Below are positions 47,092-55,373 of a stretch of 64,000 bases of DNA, piece by piece. The stretch lies in the NCBI RefSeq assembly GCF_042658685.1, contig NZ_JBHSQY010000030.1. The stretch is one strand, 5' to 3'. Below the pieces are notes generated by a model. It was not told the DNA's origin. It ran no database searches and was given only the letters and a program-made list of their open reading frames with translations. Position 1 is the first letter of the stretch; each line of letters begins with the position of its first letter. The translations under genes were made by a program, and so were the position numbers. Source of the DNA: Macrococcoides bohemicum (GTDB lineage Bacteria > Bacillota > Bacilli > Staphylococcales > Staphylococcaceae).

Positions 47092-47134
47092 AAAACCCAG
47101 ATGCTAAATAATGAGGATTAGCATCTGGGTTTTA
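47092..47134 (+). terminator. Terminator after the XRE/DUF3169 operon
   Basis: A perfect 16-bp stem AAAACCCAGATGCTAA/TTAGCATCTGGGTTTT. It also lies at the 3' end of a small ORF on the opposite strand. Confidence 0.9.
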
Positions 47135-47247
47135 CTTTGGATACTAGTATTACGATCCATTTTTCTTCTATTAAATGTCATCATATTTAAACGCGTTGTG
47201 AGACTGATGTAGAGTATAAATATCACTATTATAAACATCCATCTCAT
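47104..47247 (-). CDS. Possible 47-residue membrane peptide
   Basis: ATG at 47247 after AAGAGGTGATGAT. The product begins MRWMFIIVIFILYISL, a single hydrophobic helix, then a basic stretch (FNRRKMDRN). The frame runs into the hairpin at 47092-47134, which codes its last residues. Good ribosome site and membrane profile support it; no family is recognised. It could also be the leftover of the DUF805 gene region next to it. Confidence 0.4.
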   Translation of the reverse strand: MRWMFIIVIFILYISLTTRLNMMTFNRRKMDRNTSIQSKTQMLILII

Positions 47248-47321
47248 ATCATCACCTCTTGAATTAAATGTACCATTATTATTGTTAAATAGTGCTAATT
47301 ATTTTGATATTTAAGGTAATT

Positions 47322-47555
47322 TTAACGTAAGAAACTAAGTGTTTTATATACAATATTACTTATACTTAATCTAGCTTCTGGATCAATACCCAACTGTCCA
47401 TCTATATATGTACAAATCGTCCATATTGACAATATGATAATGATATTCACTACCATCGGAAACCAGTATTCTTTACGTGATGAGCGACCTGAGAAATCTA
47501 AAGCGCGTTTCCAGAAATCCACATAAGCACCTTTAAAAGATATATTTCTTACCAT
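47322..47555 (-). pseudogene. Truncated DUF805 membrane protein
   Basis: A 77-residue frame that starts with the DUF805 signature (FWKRALDFSGRSSRKEYWFP) and one membrane helix, then stops. Family members usually run to 110-150 residues and include an RRLHDtGkSG-like segment, which is missing here. So this is either a 3'-truncated gene or an unusually short form. GGAGGTAA precedes the ATG. About 180 nt of non-coding or small-ORF sequence follows. Confidence 0.6.
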
Positions 47556-47578
47556 ATTTACCTCCGTTAGTTCTTATA

Positions 47579-47968
47579 TTATCCTTTCCCTCTCGTATTA
47601 TTGATCACTTTCATCACGAAATAAGAAATTGCATGTATGAATAAAAATACCATTGAAGACAGCAGAATGTATAAATTTACGCCGAGCGGCATTAATGCAT
47701 AGCTGTCATTTCTAGCATTTACTGTAACAGGTGCAATATAGCTCACGCCTAAACTTACTAAGTAACTCAGAAAAATACCAAGCAAGACAAATCCAAAGTT
47801 TAATTTCTTTTTGTGTATTATGCTGTTCATTATGACAACAAATAGCAGCATCGGAATAAATGCAACCATATCCCCTCTGACAATTTCTGCCCATGCATCA
47901 AAAAATGCAAATGGTATCAAATAAAGCAGCATAAATTTATAATCTTTAATATTAATTTTTTCTTTCAT
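47579..47968 (-). CDS. Small polytopic membrane protein, unknown function
   Basis: A 129-residue protein with four hydrophobic helices and short loops (DAWAEIVRGD between the first two). I do not recognise it. AAAGGGTG precedes the ATG at 47968, which is favoured over an upstream TTG. It lies directly upstream of the DUF805 fragment on the same strand, so the two may be an operon. A folded 90-nt element lies about 115 nt upstream. Confidence 0.55.
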   Translation of the reverse strand: MKEKINIKDYKFMLLYLIPFAFFDAWAEIVRGDMVAFIPMLLFVVIMNSIIHKKKLNFGFVLLGIFLSYLVSLGVSYIAPVTVNARNDSYALMPLGVNLYILLSSMVFLFIHAISYFVMKVINNTRGKG

Positions 47969-48085
47969 ATACAACACCCTTTCTATGAGTACAACTTAAA
48001 TTTACCACTAAAATTAAAAAAATTGGATAAAAATACTAAATATTTAAGTTAAATTTAAGGTATAGAAGAACATTTCTTTATGTAT

Positions 48086-48175
48086 ATAGCGGAATCGTAA
48101 CTTTCTATAAACCGATACCGCTGAAAATATCGCAGTGAAGCGGTATCGAATAAATTTATAATTCGATTTCGCCAT
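48086..48175. repeat. 90-nt self-complementary element, possible small RNA, leader structure or MITE
   Basis: Outer arms ATAGCGGAATCG (48086-48097) and CGATTTCGCCAT (48164-48175) can pair over 12 positions with one G-U and one mismatch. Inside, CGATACCGCT and AGCGGTATCG (48113-48122 with 48139-48148) form a perfect 10-bp stem. The whole gap of about 300 nt between the HIT gene terminator and the membrane gene holds nothing else I can name. Confidence 0.5.
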
Positions 48176-48242
48176 AACTCATGACGATTAGCGCTATCTT
48201 CAATTTGAAAGAGATAATACAGCTATATTATCAAGACTGCAA

Positions 48243-48270
48243 ATAAAAAAAGCATAGCTTCTGCTATGCC
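48243..48270 (-). terminator. Terminator after the HIT gene
   Basis: A perfect 7-bp stem GCATAGC/GCTATGC with loop TTCT and a T-run on the minus strand. Confidence 0.85.
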
Positions 48271-48273
48271 TGA

Positions 48274-48657
48274 CTAGGAATTTAATAAGGCTATAAATCG
48301 TTCAAAATCAAATGCCACCATGTTAGTTGGATCCTCATCCCAAAATCCATCTGATTCATATCGCGGTATAATATGTTCGTGAAAATGTGTTCCATCGTCC
48401 ATTACTCGCCCATTATTTCTTATTAATGAAATGCCAAATATATTCATATCACTTTCTAATATTTGAATTAGTTTTCTTTCTAGTTGAATTAAATCTAAAA
48501 CCACTTCATCCGGTAGTTCTAGATAATTCAAATAATGTTTCTTTGATATCAACAGTATATGCCCTTCTTGTTCTGGATTGATATCAAATACAACCTTAAA
48601 ATGATGCGTCTCATATATAATTTGGTTTGGTTTAATTTCATCGCAAAATATGCACAT
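48274..48657 (-). CDS. HIT family nucleotide hydrolase/transferase
   Basis: A 127-residue HIT protein beginning MCIFCDEI with the histidine triad THFHEHIIPR, whose middle His is the nucleophile. Members hydrolyse nucleotide-phosphate conjugates. It ends in its own terminator. The substrate is unknown. Confidence 0.88.
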   Translation of the reverse strand: MCIFCDEIKPNQIIYETHHFKVVFDINPEQEGHILLISKKHYLNYLELPDEVVLDLIQLERKLIQILESDMNIFGISLIRNNGRVMDDGTHFHEHIIPRYESDGFWDEDPTNMVAFDFERFIALLNS

Positions 48658-48699
48658 ATATACACCTACTTAAACATTATAAAAACAATAATAACAAAA

Positions 48700-48721
48700 A
48701 AAGACACCTCTCGGTATCTTA
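48700..48721 (-). terminator. Terminator after GNAT gene
   Basis: On the minus strand AAGATACC/GGTGTCTT (one G-U) with a GAGA loop and a seven-T run. Confidence 0.8.
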
Positions 48722-49204
48722 AATATCTTTATAATAAAAACGATTATCCTGTGGAACAATACTGAAATCGCTTGGCAGTTCTTCTTTCGGTATTAAATGA
48801 AACCCATTCTTCCTATAGAAATGCTGAGCTGCTTCAAACTTATCAATTGTTCCTAGATAGATAGATTTAATACCATCGTCATGTGCGTGTTGTGTAACAT
48901 GATCTAATAGTTTTTTACCTATCTTCATATTCCTTGTATTTGAATCAACATATACTCTCTTCAAAGCACTGTTGTTATCTTTTAATTTTAATAAAGCGAT
49001 AGTACCAACGACTTTACCTTCATAGAGTGCTAACCAGAACTGACCACCTGTATTAATATAGGTTCCTAATATGTTCTTTAAATCTGGTTGGTTATCATAC
49101 GTTACGTTTTCAATATCAAATTCATGGAGTTTGATATTTATGATAAACTCATTTACCTCTTGCTTATAGTCGTCTGTGTATTGGATGATTTCGATATCTT
49201 TCAT
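48719..49204 (-). CDS. GNAT family N-acetyltransferase
   Basis: A 161-residue GNAT. The acetyl-CoA loop region is VDSNTRNMKIGKKLLDHV, followed by IYLGTIDKFEAAQHFYRKNGF and FYYKDI at the end. The acceptor is unknown. The ATG at 49204 follows GAGGAGG; the upstream extension has no site. Not related closely to the other GNATs here as far as I can see by eye. Confidence 0.85.
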   Translation of the reverse strand: MKDIEIIQYTDDYKQEVNEFIINIKLHEFDIENVTYDNQPDLKNILGTYINTGGQFWLALYEGKVVGTIALLKLKDNNSALKRVYVDSNTRNMKIGKKLLDHVTQHAHDDGIKSIYLGTIDKFEAAQHFYRKNGFHLIPKEELPSDFSIVPQDNRFYYKDI

Positions 49205-49337
49205 ATGCGCCTCCTCTAAGTTAGTAATGTAATATCTTAAAGTTAATAAATACCCAGAGAAGCTCGATATAAACTTTACTTCCAATTTTCCGAATATTAT
49301 GTATAATAAATGAAAAAACTGAAATGAGTTGATATTA

Positions 49338-49535
49338 ATGAGTCTGTCACCAGAGGATCAAAGGGATCAGTTAAGAAGAAAAGAAATTGAACGAAATAGT
49401 ATCGGTAATCTTAAAGACAGTTCACAAAATGCATATACCGGTAATTTTTTAAGTTGTATGAATAATAAAACTTTAGGCATATTTATTTTAGTATTAGTAA
49501 TAGTAGCATTTATCGGGTGGTTAATTGTTCATTAA
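49338..49535 (+). CDS. Small tail-anchored membrane protein
   Basis: A 65-residue protein with a charged N-terminal half (EDQRDQLRRKEIERNS) and one hydrophobic helix at the C-terminus (ending GWLIVH). Likely membrane inserted with the soluble part in the cytoplasm. Weak ribosome site (GAG). Convergent with the following gene. I do not recognise the family. Confidence 0.6.
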   Translation: MSLSPEDQRDQLRRKEIERNSIGNLKDSSQNAYTGNFLSCMNNKTLGIFILVLVIVAFIGWLIVH

Positions 49536-49536
49536 T

Positions 49537-50343
49537 TTAAACACCCGATATTATTAGTGAAGTCATATTATATGTATTTAATATGGCTTCGAATTCTTTA
49601 ACGATAGGTTCATGTTCAGGATTATACTGTTTATTTCTAATATCTTTTAATATTTGTAACTTTAGTTTTTCATCTATTATTGTTTCACCATAAATCGAAT
49701 AATTTTTATTATGATGCGCTACTAAATCATCAATTAAAGCAAAAGTTTCTTCGTAAATCTCAACGTGATCAATTACCGCCTCATTTGCTTTCATGATTAA
49801 ATCAACCACAGGACCTCGTTCTTCAACTTCTCTATCTTTAAAAAATTTACGACTCTTATGTTCTAAAAGTTTAATAAATTTTTTATTAGAATTATTTTTT
49901 TCACTAAAAACATCTATTACTTCTATCAACTTTTCTCCGATGACATAAATCGAATGACCAAACCATGGAATCCAAATCATATTATCATCATCTATATAAT
50001 ATAAGACATCATCACTATTTGGAAATGCTGGATAATCAACATTTAAATCAGGTGAATACTGTACTTCAAAACTTTCTGTATGGTAACTTAAAGTTAGTAA
50101 AAGTTTATCAGGAAAAGCAGCGATAATATTTTTTACAAAAAAGTAAGCATAAAGGTCGATTGCTTCATTCACACCACGAAGGAACTTGTCCTCACTATGT
50201 ATGAATAATATATCGTATCTCTTATGAGGAATTCGGTTAATTTGATGTAAACCTAGATATGCTATTCCATATGGAGATACTTTTTTAATGAATTTTTTAA
50301 ATATTTGATTTACTAGTTTATCATCTATTTCAATATGTTTCAT
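49537..50343 (-). CDS. Hypothetical protein, unknown function
   Basis: A 268-residue soluble protein without obvious motifs. The middle has aromatic-rich stretches (SDDVLYYIDDDNMIWIPWFGHSIYV) of more than chance regularity, and the C-terminal part is helical and acidic. It lies 2 nt after the GNAT gene, which lies 10 nt after the MocR gene, so all three may be one transcript. No signal peptide. Confidence 0.6.
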   Translation of the reverse strand: MKHIEIDDKLVNQIFKKFIKKVSPYGIAYLGLHQINRIPHKRYDILFIHSEDKFLRGVNEAIDLYAYFFVKNIIAAFPDKLLLTLSYHTESFEVQYSPDLNVDYPAFPNSDDVLYYIDDDNMIWIPWFGHSIYVIGEKLIEVIDVFSEKNNSNKKFIKLLEHKSRKFFKDREVEERGPVVDLIMKANEAVIDHVEIYEETFALIDDLVAHHNKNYSIYGETIIDEKLKLQILKDIRNKQYNPEHEPIVKEFEAILNTYNMTSLIISGV

Positions 50344-50345
50344 TT

Positions 50346-50852
50346 CTATCCCCTATATTCATTTTTCAATATACTATACATAAAACTATCTCTATATCGC
50401 CCACGTATTATTTTATCCTGACGCATTAATCCTTCTCTTTGGAGCCCTGTTTTCTCTAGAACACGAATCGAACCTGTATTTTTAATATCTGTTACTGCAT
50501 AAATTCTATTTAACCCCTGATCGTTAAAACCATATTGAACTAAATATTTCGCAGCATGTGTCGCAAAACCATTCCCCCAATAATCTGGATGAATCATATA
50601 TCCAATCTCACCTTTTTGATGTTTATGATTTAATGTGATTCTGCAAATTCCAATTAATTTATTTGAATCTTTATCTTCAATTACTCGATAATGCATCTTA
50701 TCAGAGAGTGATAGCATTTGATGGATATACGCCTCGGTATCTTCCATGGTTTCTATAACCCATGATTGATAACGTGATACATCATCATTCGTTAATAGAT
50801 TAAAAATTGCTTCTTTATCTTCTATGAATAATGGTCTGTATGCAAAGTTCAT
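50346..50852 (-). CDS. GNAT family acetyltransferase, RimJ/RimL type
   Basis: A 168-residue acetyltransferase. The RimJ-type pattern is clear: GEIGYMIHPDYWGNGFATHAAKYLV and VLEKTGLQREGLMRQ, then GRYRDSFMYSIL. Such enzymes acetylate protein N-termini or antibiotics. It lies downstream of the MocR regulator. Confidence 0.87.
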   Translation of the reverse strand: MNFAYRPLFIEDKEAIFNLLTNDDVSRYQSWVIETMEDTEAYIHQMLSLSDKMHYRVIEDKDSNKLIGICRITLNHKHQKGEIGYMIHPDYWGNGFATHAAKYLVQYGFNDQGLNRIYAVTDIKNTGSIRVLEKTGLQREGLMRQDKIIRGRYRDSFMYSILKNEYRG

Positions 50853-50862
50853 AAATACTCCT

Positions 50863-52257
50863 TTATTTTTGTATTTGATATACTATCTTTCTTAAAAGTT
50901 TAATTGTTTTATCAATCTCTAATTCATCGAGATAAGCATAAGATAGGCGCAATGCATATTTTTGCTTTTCATCATATATTTCACCAGGATGTATCAGTAT
51001 ATTATTTTCAATACTAGTTTCAAATAATTTATTCATATTTATTTTTTCTTTGAATTTTAACCATATATAGAACGAGCCTTGTGGTTCATTCCATATTGCA
51101 ATATCTGAAAAATATCTATCTAGTGATTGAAGCATTATTTTACTTTTATGATTTAACTTTTTTATTAATTGTTTAATATGTTCGTCATGATGATATTGTA
51201 GCCACTTAGAAGCAACATACTGAGCTATGGAACTTGCTCCATAATCTGATTGCATTTTTAACTCTGCTAAATGTTTTACTACATTATGATTTGCAATTAC
51301 CCATCCGATACGTAAACCGGGACTCACAGTTTTAGACAAACTTCCTAAATAAATAATATTATTATTTAAATCGTACGATTTCATAGGTAATGGTGGTTCA
51401 TTATCAAACCAAATCTCACTATAAATATCGTCCTCTATGATTGGTAGCCCTAAATCATTACTTTCTTTAATAAGTCGTTCCATTACTTCTTTTGAATAAG
51501 TATGACCAGTTGGATTATGTAAAATTGGATTCAAGTATAACAAACTATTAGATTGATATTTATCTTCTATCATCAGTTTTCTTTCTATTTGATTTATATC
51601 AATTGGTATTATCGTTGAAGAATAATTTTTCCACGTTTTCACAGAATGCATAAATGAAGGTGACTCAATATATAATTTTGAAGAAGGTAATAAAAAACCT
51701 TCTGCAATTAATTTTAGTCCTTGAAGTGCGCCTGATGTAACACATATTTCATTTATTTCACATTTGATTCCTCTTTTAAGTACATGCTTTTGAATTGCTT
51801 TTCGTAAATGAATATTTCCAAGTGGTTCTTCATAATTTGATGTGAAAGGATGTAAAGAATCATCTTCCATAATCTCTTTAAATATATTTATTGGAACTAA
51901 ATCCGGTGATAATTCACCAGTACCCAGTCTAACTATATTTTCATCAAATTCGAGTTCATTGATTCGTTTTATATAATATTGATTTTGTTTTTCTAAATGT
52001 GGTTGAATACGATTCTTCCATTTTACATGGTTATGGACCATTACATTTAATGAATCACTAACAAATATTCCTTTCTTTTCTATCGTTGTTATAACACCAA
52101 ACGATTTCAGTTTATCCATCACATCCACTATTGTTGAACGATTAACATTAAAACGTTGTGATAAAGCCCTTTGGGATGGTAATTTATCACCGACTTCATA
52201 AATTCCTTTATTAATTTCATCTACAATGATATTTATTATTTCATCTGTCTTCTTCAA
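50863..52257 (-). CDS. MocR-family regulator (GntR HTH fused to aminotransferase-like domain)
   Basis: A 464-residue fusion. Residues 1-75 are a GntR winged helix (LPSQRALSQRFNVNRSTIVD). The rest is a PLP-dependent aminotransferase fold with the cofactor lysine in YLGSLSKTVSPGLRIGW and a conserved PTGHTYS segment. MocR proteins sense PLP or an amino acid adduct and usually act on a divergent gene, here the LysE-type exporter. Matching TGGTTGGTT repeats lie between the two genes. Confidence 0.93.
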   Translation of the reverse strand: MKKTDEIINIIVDEINKGIYEVGDKLPSQRALSQRFNVNRSTIVDVMDKLKSFGVITTIEKKGIFVSDSLNVMVHNHVKWKNRIQPHLEKQNQYYIKRINELEFDENIVRLGTGELSPDLVPINIFKEIMEDDSLHPFTSNYEEPLGNIHLRKAIQKHVLKRGIKCEINEICVTSGALQGLKLIAEGFLLPSSKLYIESPSFMHSVKTWKNYSSTIIPIDINQIERKLMIEDKYQSNSLLYLNPILHNPTGHTYSKEVMERLIKESNDLGLPIIEDDIYSEIWFDNEPPLPMKSYDLNNNIIYLGSLSKTVSPGLRIGWVIANHNVVKHLAELKMQSDYGASSIAQYVASKWLQYHHDEHIKQLIKKLNHKSKIMLQSLDRYFSDIAIWNEPQGSFYIWLKFKEKINMNKLFETSIENNILIHPGEIYDEKQKYALRLSYAYLDELEIDKTIKLLRKIVYQIQK

Positions 52258-52291
52258 TTAATCACCTCTGGTTGATTTAAAAATATCAATC

Positions 52292-52365
52292 TGGTTGGTT
52301 ATTAAAATAATAATATAATTTAAAATTTAAGTAAAATAACAATTAACTAACTATATTGGTTGGTT
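52292..52365. promoter_or_regulatory. Candidate MocR operator: direct repeat TGGTTGGTT in the divergent region
   Basis: TGGTTGGTT occurs at 52292-52300 and again at 52357-52365, on the same strand, 65 nt apart (about six helical turns). An inverted half (AACTAACTA) lies just left of the second. MocR regulators typically bind spaced direct repeats. Not confirmed. Confidence 0.55.
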
Positions 52366-52379
52366 TGAAAGGAGAAACA

Positions 52380-52994
52380 ATGTTACAAGCAATTTTTCAT
52401 GGCATTCTACTCGCCTTCGGATTAATTCTTCCGTTAGGTGCACAAAATGTCTTTGTATTTAATCAAGGTGCGAACCATAAAAGTTTGAAGAAATCTTTAC
52501 CTGTTATCATCACGGCAAGTTTATGTGATACCTTATTAATTTTGTTAGCAGTGCTTGGTGTTACTTTATTCTTAAATGCATTTCCTACTTTGAAGCTCAT
52601 CATTTATATCATCGGATTATTATTCCTATTATATATGGCATATTCAATATGGAATGAAAGGCCAGCAAATCAAGATAAGTCAGATGCAATGTCAGCGAAA
52701 AAACAAATTGGATTTGCAATGAGTGTGTCCTTACTAAATCCACATGCGATAATGGATACAATTGGTGTCATTGGTACAAGTGCAACTGCATATGTTGGTC
52801 ATAACAGAATCGCATTTACAATAGCCTGTATCGTAGTATCCTGGTTATGGTTCATGTCACTTGCCTATACCGGAAAAATTATTGGATCTATTGATAAGCA
52901 AGGTAATATTATTGTAATCCTTAATAAAGTTTCAGCGATTATTATCCTAATCGTTGTTTGTATTATTATTAAAAATATCATCGATATGTTTTGA
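52380..52994 (+). CDS. LysE/ArgO-type amino acid exporter
   Basis: A 204-residue membrane protein with the LysE-type start (GLILPLGAQNVFVFNQG) and about six helices, including FAMSVSLLNPHAIMDT. Members export lysine, arginine or related amino acids. AAAGGAG before the ATG at 52380. It is divergent from the MocR gene, suggesting that export is induced by an amino acid sensed through PLP. Confidence 0.88.
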   Translation: MLQAIFHGILLAFGLILPLGAQNVFVFNQGANHKSLKKSLPVIITASLCDTLLILLAVLGVTLFLNAFPTLKLIIYIIGLLFLLYMAYSIWNERPANQDKSDAMSAKKQIGFAMSVSLLNPHAIMDTIGVIGTSATAYVGHNRIAFTIACIVVSWLWFMSLAYTGKIIGSIDKQGNIIVILNKVSAIIILIVVCIIIKNIIDMF

Positions 52995-53043
52995 TTTATA
53001 CTAATTTTGTAAATAGTGTATAATCATTGTAAGAGGTGATTAT

Positions 53044-53310
53044 ATGCAATTGAAATGGATAAGTATATTTTTTACATCAACTAGTTTAATCGCTTTCGCC
53101 CTATCCTTTATACTTCCATACGATATAATGAGCGATTATGATACTCAAGGTATTTGTATGAATATCTTTATGTTATCAGGATTCATCGGATTTATATTAT
53201 CTATTATTTCAAAAGCAAAACATCAAATACTTTTATTGTTATTTAGTCTTGTTCCAATATTATTAATGGGCGCACTTTTACTTTTAGCCTACTACATTTC
53301 AGGGTGGTAA
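53044..53310 (+). CDS. Small membrane protein, unknown
   Basis: An 88-residue protein with three hydrophobic helices. GAGGTG precedes the start. First of four tightly packed small genes ending at 54060. No family recognised. Confidence 0.6.
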   Translation: MQLKWISIFFTSTSLIAFALSFILPYDIMSDYDTQGICMNIFMLSGFIGFILSIISKAKHQILLLLFSLVPILLMGALLLLAYYISGW

Positions 53311-53311
53311 G

Positions 53312-53590
53312 ATGATGAAAAGAAGAATCATTTCAAACATATTTATCTTTTGCGTTGTCGCATATTTTATCTGGCTCATTTCTAGACCTGAGTTGTACTT
53401 AAGTGACATATCAATGCATGCTAAGAATCCATTATCGATTTCATGGCACTATTTTACAATTGATACGAATATTATTGGAAAAAATCATAGCGAAGATGAT
53501 TATATAATATCATTGTATCCATTTTACTTGATGTTATTTTTAGCTTTTATAATAAGGTTCATACCTTTAAAGAAAAACTACAAGGAGTGA
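53312..53590 (+). CDS. Small membrane protein, unknown
   Basis: A 92-residue protein with a helix at each end and an extracytoplasmic-looking middle (HAKNPLSISWHYFTIDTN). Two adjacent ATGs; either may start. It follows the previous gene by 1 nt, so the two are probably coupled. No family recognised. Confidence 0.6.
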   Translation: MMKRRIISNIFIFCVVAYFIWLISRPELYLSDISMHAKNPLSISWHYFTIDTNIIGKNHSEDDYIISLYPFYLMLFLAFIIRFIPLKKNYKE

Positions 53591-53594
53591 CATT

Positions 53595-53885
53595 ATGATA
53601 TTCATTATTCTTTTATTTGCGCTTATAGGCATTTACATGTTAACAGGTCGTGGCAGCTTTTTAATTGCAGGTTATAATTTAATGAGTGAAGCGGATAAAG
53701 CGAAGTATAATAAGAAACGCTTATGTCAGTTTGTTGGTGTATTGCTACTTTTCACTGCCTGTTTTATCACTTTGATGGAGTATACAGATTTAGGTGAACA
53801 TATTTTAATGATATCTTTCATTCTTATTATCTTTGTATCGTTACTGTTAATGAATTTTTCAAAGGTATTCAGATCAGACCGTTAG
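53595..53885 (+). CDS. Small membrane protein, DUF3784-like
   Basis: A 96-residue protein with three helices. TGRGSFLIAGYNLMSEADKAKYNKK is typical of DUF3784 proteins as I remember the family. AAGGAGTG before the ATG. Third gene of the four-gene cluster; function unknown. Confidence 0.7.
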   Translation: MIFIILLFALIGIYMLTGRGSFLIAGYNLMSEADKAKYNKKRLCQFVGVLLLFTACFITLMEYTDLGEHILMISFILIIFVSLLLMNFSKVFRSDR

Positions 53886-53895
53886 GAGTGTTTAT

Positions 53896-54060
53896 ATGAA
53901 ATTGTTTGGTGATTTAAAATGTATTAACTGCGGTAAACTTATTGAAAAAAACGAAGTATTTTATCCTGAAATTAAAAATACAGGTCTTAATGGTATCACC
54001 AATTTAAAAAGCTGGTTAAGCCAACATAAAATCTATTGTTCATCTTGTTTTAAAAACTGA
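53896..54060 (+). CDS. 54-residue CxxC-CxxC (zinc ribbon-like) protein
   Basis: A small protein with CINC near the N-terminus and CSSC at the end, spaced by about 38 residues, with a KNTGLNGITNLKSW stretch between. The two pairs suggest zinc binding. TTAGGAGTG precedes the ATG, and the gene begins 10 nt after its neighbour. It is below the usual size cut-off but has good coding features. No function known to me. Confidence 0.7.
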   Translation: MKLFGDLKCINCGKLIEKNEVFYPEIKNTGLNGITNLKSWLSQHKIYCSSCFKN

Positions 54061-54065
54061 TTAAT

Positions 54066-54095
54066 CTAAACTGCTTATTAAGGCAGTTTTTTTAT
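54066..54095 (+). terminator. Terminator after the four-gene cluster
   Basis: A 7-bp stem AAACTGC/GCAGTTT followed by seven Ts. Confidence 0.85.
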
Positions 54096-54143
54096 TTTTC
54101 ATTATGTTATAATGATTTAAATTTGTTTTGTGGGAGGATATAT

Positions 54144-55331
54144 ATGAAACGTTTCTCACCGATTATCTTAGCTTTACTTGCAGCAACATTCATTGCACGG
54201 TTTAGTATGCTGATGGTTATGCCGTTCTTATCTATCTATTTAATCAATACATATCATTATTCAGGTTTTCAGATTGGAATCATTTTATCAGTGGCAGGTA
54301 TCGTAGCGATTATATTAAGCATGACGTCAGGTAGTGTCATAGACCGCTTCAATAAAAGACACGTCATATATTTCGGTCTCCTTATCGGTATACTGAGTTA
54401 TCTCTCATTTCCAATGATACATAGCTTTCCTGGTTTCATTCTTTTCTCTATTACTTCCACTATCGGTAATACACTAGTTGAACCAACATATCGTGTACTC
54501 ATTACACAATTTACTGCAGATGAGCACAAGAAACTGATATTCAATATCAGATATTATTTAATCAACGTTGCTGCTGCAATGGGTCCTTATATTTCAAGTC
54601 AAATTCAGTGGGTGGGTATTGAAAAGCTTTTCTATATCGTGGTAGCTGCTTTACTGATTAATTTAGTCATGTTTATTGTTATCTTCAATAAATATGATAT
54701 CGATCTTAAAAATAAACAATCCATGACACATATCCCTTTCTTCAATATGATGTTTATCTTCAAACAGGATAAAGCTTTCCTGTATTTAATACTCGGTAAT
54801 ATATTTATCGTTTTTGGTTATACGCAGATGATGACGTCACTGAGCATCTATTTAAGTAAGATCTATCCTTATGCAACTGCCATTCATCATTATGCAATGC
54901 TTACATTAGTCAATGCGATTGCTGTTATCTGTCTACAGATTGTCGTCTATAAAATTGGACAGCATATTAAGACAAGTACTTCGATCATCATTGGAGCAAT
55001 ATTATTACCTTTAGGTTTGATGCTTGTTGGTATCTCTCCTGAATTATTTAATCTTTGTATCGCAATGTTTATTCTGACGATCGGAGAAATCTTTGTCTTC
55101 ACGATGTGGGATTTGAGAATTGATGAGCTTTCACCTCCATCAATGAAAGGTTCATATTATGCGTTAACAGGACTTACTGGTATATCACGTATCATTGCAC
55201 CACTTGTCGGAGGTTTATTAATCGATAATTTATCTAACGGTTTTCTTATCTGGTTGATTTTAGGCGGTGTTACGTATTTATCTGTAATCTTCTTTATCAA
55301 GAGTGCAAAAATAACACCTGTAAAATTATAG
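54144..55331 (+). CDS. MFS transporter
   Basis: A 395-residue, 12-helix MFS protein. The helix 2-3 loop has the family signature form GSVIDRFNKRHV. By general layout it is a drug-type exporter, but the substrate is unknown. GGGAGGA before the ATG at 54144. The stop codon lies inside its terminator hairpin. Confidence 0.85.
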   Translation: MKRFSPIILALLAATFIARFSMLMVMPFLSIYLINTYHYSGFQIGIILSVAGIVAIILSMTSGSVIDRFNKRHVIYFGLLIGILSYLSFPMIHSFPGFILFSITSTIGNTLVEPTYRVLITQFTADEHKKLIFNIRYYLINVAAAMGPYISSQIQWVGIEKLFYIVVAALLINLVMFIVIFNKYDIDLKNKQSMTHIPFFNMMFIFKQDKAFLYLILGNIFIVFGYTQMMTSLSIYLSKIYPYATAIHHYAMLTLVNAIAVICLQIVVYKIGQHIKTSTSIIIGAILLPLGLMLVGISPELFNLCIAMFILTIGEIFVFTMWDLRIDELSPPSMKGSYYALTGLTGISRIIAPLVGGLLIDNLSNGFLIWLILGGVTYLSVIFFIKSAKITPVKL

Positions 55332-55350
55332 TTTACAGGTGTTATTTTTA
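55307..55350 (+). terminator. Terminator overlapping the MFS gene end
   Basis: A perfect 16-bp stem AAATAACACCTGTAAA/TTTACAGGTGTTATTT with T-run. Its left arm is coding. Confidence 0.88.
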
Positions 55351-55373
55351 TTAAATATCTTTTTAATGACAGT

